Shown: positions 41,818 through 54,300 of the stretch, in pieces
How the letters are laid out: every line of letters starts with the position of its first letter
Position numbering within the stretch: the stretch's first letter is position 1
Assembly: GCA_035236585.1 (NCBI GenBank)
Contig: CP141130.1
Coordinates: forward strand, 74,409,944-74,473,943
Source: Warburgia ugandensis
Taxonomy: Eukaryota; Streptophyta; Magnoliopsida; Canellales; Canellaceae
Direction: 5' to 3'
DNA length: 64,000 nucleotides
Notes under the pieces: generated by a model
What the model was told of the DNA's origin: nothing
Database searches by the model: none
The model's input: only the letters and a program-made list of their open reading frames with translations
Translations under genes and position numbers: made by a program

Positions 41818-41990
41818 GGGCTGACCTCGTGCACAAAGATCCTGCCTTTGAGGGGTCCCGGGAAGAGGACCATAAGGGTCTATAGTAGGTAGTCTTAGCT
41901 TGCATTTTTCAAGAGGCTGTTTCCACGCCTTGAACCCATAACCTCAAGGTCACATGATGACAACTTTTACCGTTGTGCCTAGTCTCCCCA
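41818..41990 (-). mobile_element. Au-type SINE copy, - strand
   Basis: On the - strand: 'ggggagactaggcacaacgg', 'catgtgaccttgaggttatg' and 'ggttcaaggcgtgg', 'cagcctcttgaaaaatgcaa', 'cccttatggtcc', then 'ttgtgcacgaggtcagccc'. All blocks are present. Confidence 0.92.
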
Positions 41991-43161
41991 TATTTGGTTC
42001 AGCTTGTAACTAGATCTAACATCAAGGATACATTTATTGTTATTACTACTGCAGTTAACTGAACGGGAAACACGATTAAGGAGAAAGAAAAATGAAGACT
42101 AACAGAACTGATATTTGGTTCACCTTGTGTCTTTCCTGCAAGGGAATCCTAGTAATAAGATCAAGGGTAGTTACTTGGACAGCTAAAAACTAAGAAGGCA
42201 AGCTTTGTAAATCATAAGATTGAACTATCAAAAGCAGTTCCACCAAAGAAAAAAATATAATGCAGAAGATTTTCCATATATATATAGCCAGTCCATGTGG
42301 TGGTCCACAACTAGGATTTTGATGTTTAAGAAAATATATAGGAATATCATTTTCTTTTAACTCCACCCGTTGTCCATACTCCCGAGGATTTGACACCAAT
42401 ACAAGTCAGTTTTTTAATAGTGGCCGGCCAACCAACATCAATGGTCCATACTTCATACCAGAGTCAAAGTACTACTTATCCAGCTTTCTTCTTGATCCAA
42501 AACCGTTCACTCACTTTGGTCTCAAGTAGGCCATGGCCCAAATATTAGATAAGCTTAACCCTCTGATTAATCAAGAACTATGTACCAAGTTTTCTGGTGT
42601 CCATTTTACGACTTAGAATAACTGAAAGTACTTAGCCTCCAATAAACAAGACATTTGGAGCATGGTCTATCTGGTACGGAATCCACCTGATGAGTGTTTC
42701 ATGACCCAGCAAATTGAATGGTTTTGGATCTCCAAAACTATGCCCCAACTGTACTTCTTAGCCACCAGTAAGAACCCTTGTGGTTTTGGTCAGCCAACGT
42801 TTAAATGGAAGTTTTATGAATCAAAAGACGGGGAAGGGTATAGCAGATTCCAACAAATTTTTAAACAAGAGATTTTTTTTCTTAAGATACGATGATCTAA
42901 GGAGCTGAGTGGGGTAGAAACGTCATGATTACATGAGATTGACATCATAGTGATCATGTGTGGGATTTACACAGCTGGGCATTTTCCAAAATTCCTTTGT
43001 CCAACTAGCAGTTACTTGTAAGAGAAGGCCAGTACAACTTCCTTTTCTTTCTCCCTCACTAGACTTCAACTTTTCTAAACATTCCCACAAAGTCGTTAGT
43101 TAAAGAAGGAAATAGAACGGGACATAAGTTAGAGAGAGGGAGAGAGGCTCTCGATGACGCC
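41991..43161. other. upstream region of the pirin gene, no other gene
   Basis: ORFs at 42.2-42.9 kb show no family signature. Promoter elements of the pirin gene other than the TATA box could not be picked out. Confidence 0.45.
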
Positions 43162-43168
43162 TATAAAT
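43162..43168 (+). promoter_or_regulatory. TATA box of the pirin gene
   Basis: 'tataaat' in the context 'gacgcctataaatctgcaca', 85 bp before the chosen start codon. Transcription would begin near 43,190, giving a leader of about 60 nt. It lies downstream of an in-frame ATG at 43154, which argues against that ATG as the start. Confidence 0.7.
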
Positions 43169-43252
43169 CTGCACATCCTACTCCATCCTCCTTCCAAAAG
43201 CAATCACAACATCATAACCTCTGTTTTCTCTTCAATATTCCAAAAGAAGAAC

Positions 43253-44666
43253 ATGTCTAGAGCTTCTGCAGATCAAAGTTTTGAAACACCCAGAGTTGTA
43301 GTGAAGAATGTTTTAGCAAAGCCTCAGCATGAAGGAGAAGGTGCAGTTGTTAGGAGGAGCATTGGAAGGTTTCTTCTCTCTCCTTCATTTTCTTATTGCT
43401 TCCATTGCTTTTCAGTTTTGCTGTTTTGTATCTATTGATTTTCCCTTTTTTTCTGGTAATCTAGTGGTTTTCCCATTTGCATCTGTTCTAATTTTGGTTT
43501 TTCCTTTGATTTTTCAGGATAGAATTGAAGTATTTGGATCCTTTTGTCATGTTGGATGAATTCTCTGGTAAATGGATTTCACCGACTCTGGGTTTTCTTC
43601 ATTGGTTGTTTCCTGTTTAGATTCAAATATTCTTAATGAATGTGATTGCCGATTTTCTAGTGTCAGCTCCTGCTGGATTTCCCGATCATCCACATAGAGG
43701 TTTGCTAATGACCCATCTCCTTTTTAGCTTTGCTGTAGCAGATTCTGAAAGATTTTCCTTATGATTATTTTCTAATATGGCTTTCAGGTTTTGAGACAGT
43801 TACATACATGCTGGATGGAGCTTTCACCCATCAAGATTTTGCTGGGCACAAGGGTACAATTAGAACTGGTGATTTACAGGTCTGTATCTATAGAGTGAGA
43901 AACAATCTCTTTATAACAAAACATTGCAACTGGTTTTTATATAATTTTTCTGATGTTTTTGGGTATTTGTTTTCTTGGCCTTATTTTCAGTGGATGACTG
44001 CTGGTAGGGGGATAATTCATTCAGAAATGCCTGCAGGAGAAGGAATTCAAAAGGGACTGCAACTTTGGATCAATCTCTCTTCCAAAGACAAAATGTGAGA
44101 TCATACCGCCATTCCATACAATTTTCTACTCAATTGCATTCAAAAGGTTTAACTTTCCTAGTTTAAATTACAGGATAGAGCCCAGATATCAAGAATTGAA
44201 ATCTGAGGAAATAAACAGAGTGGACAAAGATGACGTTGAAGTTCGAATTATTGCTGGAGAATCAATGGGTGTCCGGTCACCAGTCTACACCCGAACACCG
44301 ACAATGTATTTGGATTTTACATTGAAACCTGGAGCTCAACTACACCAAAGCATTCCCGAATCTTGGAATTCATTTGTGTACATAATTGAAGGAGAAGGAA
44401 TTTTTGGAAACTTGAATTCCTCTCCAGCTACTGCCCACCATACATTAGTTTTGAGTCAGGGAGATGGGCTTAGCGTCTGGAATAAGTCCTCTAAGCCATT
44501 GAGATTTGTTCTAATTGGTGGTCAACCTTTAAACCAACCTATGGTTCAATATGGACCATTTGTGATGAACACCCAGGCTGAGATTGATCAGACTATTGAA
44601 GACTACCATTATTGCAGAAATGGATTTGAAATGGCCGAGCACTGGAAATCTGAACCACTTCATTGA
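43253..44666 (+). CDS. PRN: pirin (cupin-family metalloprotein), six exons, 297 aa
   Basis: Exons: 43253-43368, 43518-43567, 43661-43699, 43788-43879, 43991-44094 and 44174-44666. All introns are GT-AG and the joined frame is 894 nt including TGA. The protein starts MSRASADQSFETPRVVVKNV. It carries the two cupin halves of pirins, with metal ligands in the N-terminal half at His65 and His67 (DHPHRGFE) and His109 and Glu111 (GRGIIHSEMP). The second half contains SPVYTRTPTMYLDFTLKPG and PESWNSFVYIIEGEG. Length and motifs fit an intact pirin. Plant pirin is known in Arabidopsis as a partner of the G-protein alpha subunit with roles in ABA and light responses; some pirins have quercetinase activity. 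The role here is inferred from family only. The start at 43253 is preferred over the in-frame ATG at 43154 because the TATA box lies between them. Confidence 0.96.
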
Positions 44667-45549
44667 GATACCGAATGTGTTACCCATTTCAGCAGACAAT
44701 GGTGACAGCGCAGATAATACAAAATTTTGCTAGAGTCTCTCCTGTAAAGCAAGAAATTAAGGCATCATTGCATCAGACAACATTGATTAACAGAGAAGAA
44801 ACAGCACTCTTGGGACTTTAAATGCTTCTAGAAACCTTTCATGATGCAGACCCAGCAACTATCCTCCTAGATCAAAGGTTGCCTCATCTCTCTCTCTCAT
44901 CTTCAACATATGATAAAGTTGGGTTTTTCCTTTTTTGGTTTCTTTTGGTGATGGTGGAGCCGAGTCTTTTGGAGTTGGTCCTGAATGAACTTTGCTCCAC
45001 AGCTACCCTTCCAACTGATGATGTAATAGCTATAAGGATTCAGTGGGATGGTTGAGCGACTTGTCAGAGTTTGATTTGTATTCTAATTGTAGGAGTTTTT
45101 CTGAGATTTACTATCATTGCTTCATAATGCGGTACAAGTTAGGTCAATATGTAGAAGTGATCATTTCTTCTCTTTTAAGTGTAACTTGGTCAATTTATAA
45201 AAGTGAATCATATGATTTACTCGAGTTTCATGACTTAGTATCCAAAGTGATAGACATCATATCCTTTGTGCTACAATGATATCTTATCTATCCTTTCCCA
45301 CATTTCAAGTATGAAGAAAGGCCTCTCTTTGGATAAGTCTAATGTTGTATGCATATGCAATCTTATGCATGTGATCTCATATCCAAGTGATGGTTATAAT
45401 AGTTTTACGTTGGTCCTGTTAATGCCTTATCAAGTAGTGTCAAAGTCCCATTTACTAATCAGCTTACCTTAAAATGACCTTATATCCTAATACATACCAG
45501 CTTTGATTTGATGGAGAAAAAGAAGCTCCACTTATACAGTTTTGAGGAC
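44667..45549. other. 3' flank of the pirin gene, no other gene
   Basis: Contains the likely 3' untranslated region. A short CT run lies at about 44,889-44,900. ORFs at 44.8-45.5 kb are not recognisable. Confidence 0.45.
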
Positions 45550-45632
45550 TTGGCCACCTATTCAAGTTGGTTAACTGCGTAGTTTCACAGTCAAGAGGTC
45601 ATGGATCAAGGCCACTCACCTTTAAAAGGAAA
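45550..45632 (+). mobile_element. tRNA-like SINE head, second family
   Basis: Reads 'ttggccacctattcaagttg' and 'gttaactgcg' (A-box-like), then 'cagtcaagaggtcatggatc' and 'aaggccactcacc' (B-box-like). The same layout, with 'agccaagaggttgt', occurs at 51760 and 52301, so it is a family distinct from Au-SINE. No clear 3' end. Confidence 0.5.
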
Positions 45633-46928
45633 ACAAGCCTGCAGTTATGAGTGGTAACTGCTGCTAGTGAGAGTAATTGGCATTCCACACTCCAACCAGT
45701 GATTTTTTCCTTCTGACTATAAACCCAGTCTCTTTGCCAAATACTCTCCTTCAACCAGTAATTGGCATTCAACACTCCTTCAACCTATATTTTTATGGTC
45801 TTCTAAGGGATTATTTTGGCTTTTTGAGTCTATCAGATTAAAACATTCCAGAGTATCCTCAATCAAATATTTTCGCAATAATAAGGAAATGTTTGGAGTG
45901 GATGCGAATGGTGGATAGCTTCTATTGATGAACACCTCTCTTAATCCCTGTAATTGGCATGAAACTGATGAAATTCTCCAAAACTCAATGAACTTTAAAG
46001 ACGGGAGCTTCCAAAGTTAATGGCAAATTTGACTGTGCAATTTGTATAGATCAGTGTTCGGAGTATTTAATCTATTCACATGTACAACATTTATGGAAGT
46101 CGAATCAGTTGTTGGACTCGGGGAGTTTTCTTAGGAGGAAAGGCCTATGCTTTCTTCTCCTTTGGAGCTTATAAAGTAGGGGATTCTTCCGGGAACATCG
46201 GCACAGCGCCAAAGTGACACTAATTGGCAAGCCAATTAGTGTGTGATTGTCTTTCCTTTCTTTCTTGTGTCAATGATTAATAAACTCTTCATTACTAATG
46301 TTATAAACATATCTACTAAATTTTAATGTTTTGAAGTAATTTTCGACATCAAGAAATTTCACACAGATGGAACTTGTTCAAATATTGGGCTAAGCACTTC
46401 AAAACCTCAACAACTTCAGCCACAAGATAGTTCAGAGAGCAGAACAGAAGGCATTTTCTGAAATCAAATCAGCAGAAGCCCAACATTTTATGTCATGATA
46501 CGACAGTCAACATGTATTTATTAGCAAGATAAGATGGCAGTGACATCAACAGCAGCTGGTTTGAATTTTTCATAAAATATCTCAAAATACTGTGCAGAGT
46601 GGAGAGGATCATTAGCTGCCATTTGAAGACTTGTGGATCCAAGTGGTTCAAGCACAAAGAACAAATGAAGTTGGGACCCATGACCGAGGTGGGCAGTTGT
46701 TTATTTTATCGTGGTCGTATGATCATGGATCGAGACAGTCTAGTTGAGCTTTTCTCAGATCATAACACAACCTTTCCCCATAATCTGTCCCATCGGTGGG
46801 AAGAAAAGTTTACCATCATAATCATTACTGCCACAAGATGCTTAAAAATGTGCAATGCGTATAATTAATCATGGACATACATCTAATAACACCCATGACT
46901 AGTTTACTAATGGCTCAAGTCAAAGCAA
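45633..46928. other. intergenic between convergent genes
   Basis: A short duplicated phrase, 'aattggcattc', flanks about 45,670-45,770. No gene seen. Confidence 0.4.
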
Positions 46929-47094
46929 TGGGCAATCTCAATGCCCGAATCTCCATGTATGCAGTGTCCAGGGAAGGGGCAAACCACAAGGATTAATAGT
47001 AAGCAGCCTTACCTTGCATTTTGCAAGAAACTATTTCCATGCCTGACCTCAAGATCACACAACAGTAACTGTACCATTGCACCAAGAATGCCCT
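46929..47094 (-). mobile_element. Au-type SINE copy, - strand, diverged
   Basis: On the - strand: 'gcattcttggtgcaatgg', 'gtgtgatcttgaggtcagg' with a deletion inside the B box, 'tttcttgcaaaatgcaaggt', 'ccttgtggtttgccccttcc', and a degenerate 3' end. The A/B-box deletion would prevent its own transcription. Confidence 0.85.
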
Positions 47095-48334
47095 TTGCTA
47101 AGTCATTGCAATCATCCAATAAAATGTGCTTTCGGTTATTTACACGTGGCTAGACGTGCCTCAATGAATTGCAACGAGGAGGGCACCTACTCAGTAATCC
47201 AACATCAGCGGAAATTAAGCTCTCTTCTAGAACATTGTTGCCTTCAGGACAACCATCAGGTATTCAAAAATGAAAAGGTCAAGCCCAAAGCAATTACAAA
47301 TGGGATGGTAGGTGCTAGACATAAACAGCATCTAATCATCATTGCTTTGTTTGATGTTGAACTGTGAGAGCATGTGTTCCTCTCCAAATGGCCATGCATG
47401 GATGGTGGTCATAAATGGTAGGCAACGTATATCATCAAAGCAACTTCACTGAGGCAAAACAGCTAGAAGAAACATGAAATTCTCTTAACCTTTCAACATC
47501 GTTAACGGAGCTTCCACTTCAGTGGAGCAACAAGGCATTCACATTTCGGCGGTTTAGACTTTCAACTCTTGGAATTGAGTCACTCATCTGCTTGTTACAA
47601 TAGGCAATGTCACAAAACACAATTCTCATCTTTATTATCTTTATCAGGATGAATGATGAACAGAAAGCCGGGCCAACTTGTACCATAGCAACCAGTAACT
47701 TGGAAACGTTTGGTCTACAACCACCAAACGGAAAGCTCTTGTAGTCCTACCAGATGGAGTATGCACACAAACTCACTGCAACGAACTCAATTCTTGAAAT
47801 TCTAGTTGTAGAACAAGAAAATGATAACTTGCAATAATATCCAAAAAACTTGTTCTACACTCAATGTTGGCCCAGTGACCGAGAATTTCAGCCTGCAAGG
47901 CAATTGCAACATCTCCAATGCTTTGTGGGTAGTCTCAAATTAGCAGAATGTAAGAATTTGGGACAAGACAAATTACATGATCAAGGGCTCATCTACAAAC
48001 ATCACAGTTCTCCACTACGGGTAACCAACAGCTTACAGCAACAGTCCATCAAATTAATGCTCTAACAGGAAGGAGAAAAAAAACCCACACAAATAGGAAG
48101 ATAAACCACAACTTCTGTCCACTTTGTTCTCTCAAGGTTACATGCCTTTTTCCAGAAAACAAATTCACTCAAATGAAAATAAGATCTTATTAAATTATAA
48201 TCAAAGAACCCTGGAAGGCAAACCCAGATTAGGAGGGCAAACTAGAAAACCAAATCTGGTGTCTAAAATAAATAGACTGATCTTGACAATATCGTTCGCT
48301 TGAAAATTTTCTGGAATGAAACAAGTATATATCC
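47095..48334. other. 3' flank of the RABA5-type gene, no other gene
   Basis: Downstream of the GTPase gene on the - strand. The part nearest 48,334 should hold its 3' untranslated region. No other feature recognised. Confidence 0.45.
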
Positions 48335-51300
48335 CTAACAGCATGAAAACCTGCCCTGTTGTTTTGATGCATCAGTTCCGTCCTTAACAAGGCTTACCCT
48401 GTTGACAGACAGTTCTGCTTTATAGGAATCAGAGTTCAAGACCTTCCTGCTGACATTATTGTAGATCTCCTTGATGACAATCTCAAAAGCCGTCTTAACA
48501 TTTGTTGAATCCAGAGCTGACGTTTCCATGAAAAACAACCCTTCTGATTCTGCAAGGGCTTTACCTTCCTCCACACTCACATCCCGAATATTATCTAAAT
48601 CGCATTTGTTTCCAATCAGCATCCTTGCCACAGTTGTATCAGAATGTGCTGCAAGATTGTTGAATAATCACAAAGCTTGAGATCTTTAATCCCAGAAGCT
48701 TACATAGATAAATAAATTCATTTATATGATCGCAGGAATGGGAACAAAAAAGGAAAGAGAAATAAAGCATGAATTGAAAATCCCTTGTCTGAATGTGATT
48801 ACTTTGAGCAACACTGTAACTAACACTTTCGAGCCAAACAAGAATTTATGGAATAACCATTTCTGCTATTACAATATAATGAAATGTTTTATATCAGTAA
48901 TAACTGTCAGATGAACAAGATACACTAATTCATAGATTTTGCTCTATAGGTCTAATGGAAATGTATTTACCACTATTTTTCACACAGTCAAACTTTATGC
49001 AATATGGCCACTTGATCTTTTGAAAAGCTGACATGTCCAATACATGCATTGTGCACACAAATCAGACATCCACCGATATTGGTATTTATAAAATAAGATA
49101 AAACAAAATCTACATCTTCTTTACCTTCACATGTCATTGAAATAGTAGAGGAATACTAAACCAGGCACTCCTTAAAACCGCCCACTTTTCGATAATCCAT
49201 GCTTCTCATCTGACTGCTCCAGTTTAAACCCCCTGCCTTGGTCATTGATTTAGACTATTGTTCATTGGTTTGTAACCATCTGTTTCTTGTGACCTACAGT
49301 TTTTAGAAGCTAAAATTACACTTATTAAGCAATAGGCATTGAAAACTGGAGAAATCAGATTGTTGGTCTTCCAAATGTGGGCTCCCTCCTGAAAAGTGAG
49401 GCACTTTGGTTTAGAGTTTTGTTCAGCAGTCCTTGATATACTAATATAGTTCTTATTTCTCAGAATGTACAAGCCTAACTGTAAAAACAATACTATACAA
49501 TATTATCATATAACAATGTGCCCACTGGTAGTCATTTTTTTGTGTGTTTGCCATGTCTGGTATCTCTCCTTTGCTCCACGAATATGTATGTTGAACTCTT
49601 TTTGTAAGAGAAATATTATTCAATTCTAGCCACCATATGCACCCTATTGTCAGCAAGCCATGTACAAATTTAAGTGATTCTATTGGCTCCATGAAGTTCC
49701 ATTTCATGTGCCTTTCAAGATATATGCCTGAAGAGCAAACCTACTGCTTTTCAACAATCCACTAGCATTGCCTTTCATGTGTTTTGCCCATCTAGCTGAT
49801 TTGCCAAATGTTTGATTTGGGTAGATAAAACACCAGAAAACTTAATTGAACATTCAAGTAGCCATTTCGTTTTTCCACTGCATTGGAATCTCCGATGTTT
49901 TGGTCATTCCTGTGTATTTTTCTATAGCAAAGAGACTAAATGACCAACAATGGTTTTATGTAACCTTTGTTATTTGTTAGATCTCCCTGGAAACAAACCA
50001 GCACCACTCCCAAGGGGTCAAAAAATCTTTTAAGTCTGATCTGAGGAACCCTAATAGGAAGTCACAAAATTAACTTTATACCATTAAAATTTATGTTCCT
50101 GTTCTCAATCCATTCCATCTAAAACAGGGTGTTCTAACCAAAATTTCTGAAACATTCTGGAAATTTCAAGATCTGGCTTGGAATGTTTCAGTCACATCTG
50201 TGTCATTTGGTTGTTCAGGGTTCCTGAGTACTATTCTATAGCAAAGAAACTAAATGACCGCCAAGGGTTTTATGTAACCTTTGTTATTTGTTAGATCTCC
50301 CTGGAAACAAACCACCACGACTCCTAAGGGGTCAAAAAACCTTTTATGTCTGATCTGAGGAACCCTAATAGGAAGTCACAAAATTAACTTTATACCATTA
50401 AAATTTATGTTTCTGTTCTCAATCCATTCCATCTAAAACAGGGTGTTCTAACCAAAATTTCTGAAACATTCTGGAAATTTCAAGATCTGGCTTGGAATGT
50501 TTCAGTCACATCTGTGTCATTTGGTTGTTCAGAATTGAATACTCTCTGTCCAGGATATAGCTGATTTGACAAGCAAGAGCTCGCCCATAAATTAGAATGG
50601 AACCAAACACAAAAGAATCCAAACAAACACAAATATTTAACAGTAGTTTTGATTCCTTCACCGAGATGAATGTGCAAAAAAATGTTTCCGGTATTTGCCC
50701 ATAGGAACTAACGTGCTATTTTGCCCATTTACTTTGTGGCTACTGACGTAGCATGTCACAGGAAACCAGTACAGGTTTAAGATACTCATGCCGTTATATG
50801 ACACGTGCTTTCTTGAGATGGTTGTCTAGAGAAATATATGCTGACAAGAACAAGTTCGATCTACTTCAGTCACTAGTAACCCCTATTTTGCCCATTTACT
50901 TTGTCGCTATTGACAATAATGTCACAGGAAACAAGTATGGGTTTGAGATACTCGTGTTGTTATTTTATGCGTGCATTTCTTGAGATGGTTGTCTGGATAA
51001 ATATATGCTGCCAAGTTCCATCTACTTTCAGTCACTACTAACCTATATAAGCACATAGAGGTGGATAAACAGCCACATGAACCACAGTAAATCAACGAGA
51101 TCGGCATGCCAATACACCATACAAACTCATATACCCCTATCTCATGCAAATTCCAAGTTGGTTGACATTTCTGAGATTGTCAAGGCACCCAGCAGAGGAA
51201 ACATGCCTAAAATTACGAAGGATGACATGCAAGATCACATTCTCTAACAACTCGTGACTTGTTGACATTTCTTAGATTGTCAAGATACCCAGAAGACATA

Positions 51301-54300
51301 ACAGGCTTTAAGTTAAGAAGGCCGAAGTCCAAGAGTGCAAAAGTGACACAATAGTGCTACAACTGAAATAATTTGATTCACATTTAAACTTGACAGGTTA
51401 TTCTTAGCTGGGACACTCAGCTGAGTTGGCTTAGGGCCACAAGTCCTGTAAAGTGCAAAGACAGAGACAGGCAGGAGGTGAATCACAACCTCTGGTGAAA
51501 TCATTTCAACAGTATAGATTGCATCCTCAACAGAAGCTATGCCAAAACCTTGAGAAATAAAGAGTCATCCCTTGCTCTATGAAGCAATCAAGCATGAGAA
51601 AACTTTATTTAAGTTTTCTAAGCAGCTAATCAAATATTTCTGACCAAGTTCCATAAGGTTAGAAGAATAAGTACACAAAAAATTGGTTGACATTCCAGCA
51701 AAACAAAGAACAGCCTCTCATTGTACAGACAGAATGAATTCATAAAAATAAGTAATGGATTGGGCTTGAGCACTTAGGCAAGATGATTAAGGGTTATTTC
51801 ACAACTCAAAGGTTGTGGGTTCAAGTCCTCTCACTATTTCCAAAACAAAAGAAAAATGGGGAAAAGAGAAACAGGAATCAGTCATCAGAAGTTATAAAGA
51901 CTAACCTCAGATCATTCAGAACATTTGCTGTGTCATCACAACCTAAGTCAAGGACATAGTTTGACACCAAACCCAAGAGAAAATTTTCATGTGATTTGAA
52001 ACAAGGTAGTTATAAAACAAGCTTTAGCACTTCATATGGAGTCCTAAATTTAGCCCATTTCAATCCTTGTCATTGCTAGAAGGCTTTGGGTGAAAACTTA
52101 AAGCTTGAAGTTGCAAGTACAATTTCAGATGAATACTCCCTTATTTGTGGATCTCTGCAGGGGAAGAATTCAAAGAACTAAATAAAGACTTAAAAGCAGA
52201 ACTAGAAGAATGCTTCAGCAAATAGAAATGACAACCAATTACAGACTGGGTCAAATTGCTTGTCGTAAAGACTGCTACTTTTCAAGTTTTACACAATGAA
52301 GGGTTTGGGCTCTTAGCCAAGCTGGTTATATGCTCCATCTCACAGCCAAGAGGTTGTAGATTGAAATCCACCCTCCATTTAACCACACTCACCTCCCAAA
52401 GCCCCACCCCTAAGCAAAAAGAGTGAGTATTTTGCTTTGTAATTCTTTGCTTGTACCAAAAGAAGAAGAAGAAATAGAAGAGAGAGAAAGAGAAGTTCTA
52501 GTGCATGAATGAACATGTCTCTAAGAATGGAACTACGAGCGTTTTGAAAGCATGTTGCCCTTTTATTTTGGGCAGTTTTTTCACTGACATGTGCCGTGCT
52601 GAATTAGAGTCAGCCATCAATCAGGAGGAAAATTTTGTATCCCCTAAAGATGCATTTGTAGTAACTCTGAATTATCAAATATAACCCAATCAGCAGACAA
52701 GTTCATCCTTGAGCTACTAAAATAATTTGTCGGAATATCCAGTATATGGAAGAAAACCACCAGCATATGGGAAGGTAAACTGAATTTGAAAAACAAAACT
52801 TTCAAACTTAACACACTTCCATCTGCAAAAATAAGATAACCAATTCCCTATAGTGAAGAAGCCAATTCTATTATCCCAAGAAACCAGGTAAGTTTACCAA
52901 GTTTTTGTTGATGTCATCCACATTCTCCCACTTTTTATTCCAGAGCTACATGTCCAATTCTTTGTAATAGTTCCCATGAACATGAATTACTATTAGCTCC
53001 ATTTTCCCCTCGGGATTCTGCCTGCTTGTCTTGGCCATTTACCAATATATCCGCCACAAGAATAATAAATGAACAAATCCACTACATTAGTAGGCATACC
53101 TGGGTAAGTGCCTAGATATCAAGATTCCATGGGCTCTATGATCTAGACTTGTATAGCAATTAGCTCCTTTAAGGGCACTACTGGAAACGGATATTAATCA
53201 AGTCATCAGATTTCATATCATGATTCTCTTCTCCTAATTCCCAATTGATTAAGAATACATTCTTCATCCTATGTAATTCAAATCTAAATTCTGATGAATC
53301 AAGTTAGCCAACAAGTGGCCAAATTTTAGCCTGCAATTCTATTTTGAAGGTTTATTTTGATTCAGATCTTTTCTTGCATTTTCAATTCTCTCCTGAAACT
53401 TACATTATTTGATTCCAATGACCCACTAATAGATGTCTTGATCCAAATTATCACAGTCATAATTTAGTGGACTGCAGCATTGTCTCTGGACCTAAACTTG
53501 CTGTTAATAAATTCAGCATTAAGGAAACTAACTTCTAACAACATAGTTTAACCACCCTCATTGAATTCCCTTTTCTATGATGTTTCACAATCATAAATCC
53601 TTGAAATTTGTATGATGATATAGAGGAAGAGAAAAGTCCAGCAAGTAAAGAAGAACGTCCTATCCCATCATATGTTGGATAAAACAAACCTGGAATATCT
53701 AACAAGTGTTTAATACTTCCTAGAAAGCGATATGGAAGGAGATCCATCTGCTCAGATTCCACAGAATGTTGCTATACAAGAGAAGCTACAATAGTGCTAC
53801 ATGCCAATAGAAGAAATAGAGTCACACGTCCACAACCAAGGAAAAGAAAATGGAATGTGAAAATTTAGATAAATGACAGGAAGAATAGCCCTAATACTAC
53901 ATCAAATCCTAACCCAAATTACTCTGTGCCTACTTAACTTGCACCCCTTAAAAGATCCAATTGATAATAGCAGTACTGATAACATTTCCTCCAGTAAAAA
54001 CCCATCAATCCCCATTTACAAGACCCTAAAATTTTCAATGCCTTCAAAAGAGAAAAAGGAACTTAGCCAAGAAGTTATTTTATTCCAGTGCAAATTAATT
54101 CTAAACCTCCACATGAAACTAATTCTTTATTTTCTGATAACACAGGATACTTCCAGCTCTTTGGGAGGGATTAATCCCTGTGGATGAGCACAACCACTAG
54201 CAAAACACTCACATTAAGAAGTCCAATGGAGAATTTGAAACTGAATGTTCGGAGAGCACCCTCAATTACACCAACTTGCCACCTTGTGTAAGGTAATTAC

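Noticed and set aside
48471-48680. ORF antisense to exon 2 of the RABA5-type gene
   Set aside because: It is a shadow of the strongly conserved GTPase exon on the opposite strand.
53535-54187. ORFs of 75 and 104 aa within the large intron as nested genes
   Set aside because: No recognisable domain, start context or splice signals; AT-rich composition equals that of the rest of the intron.
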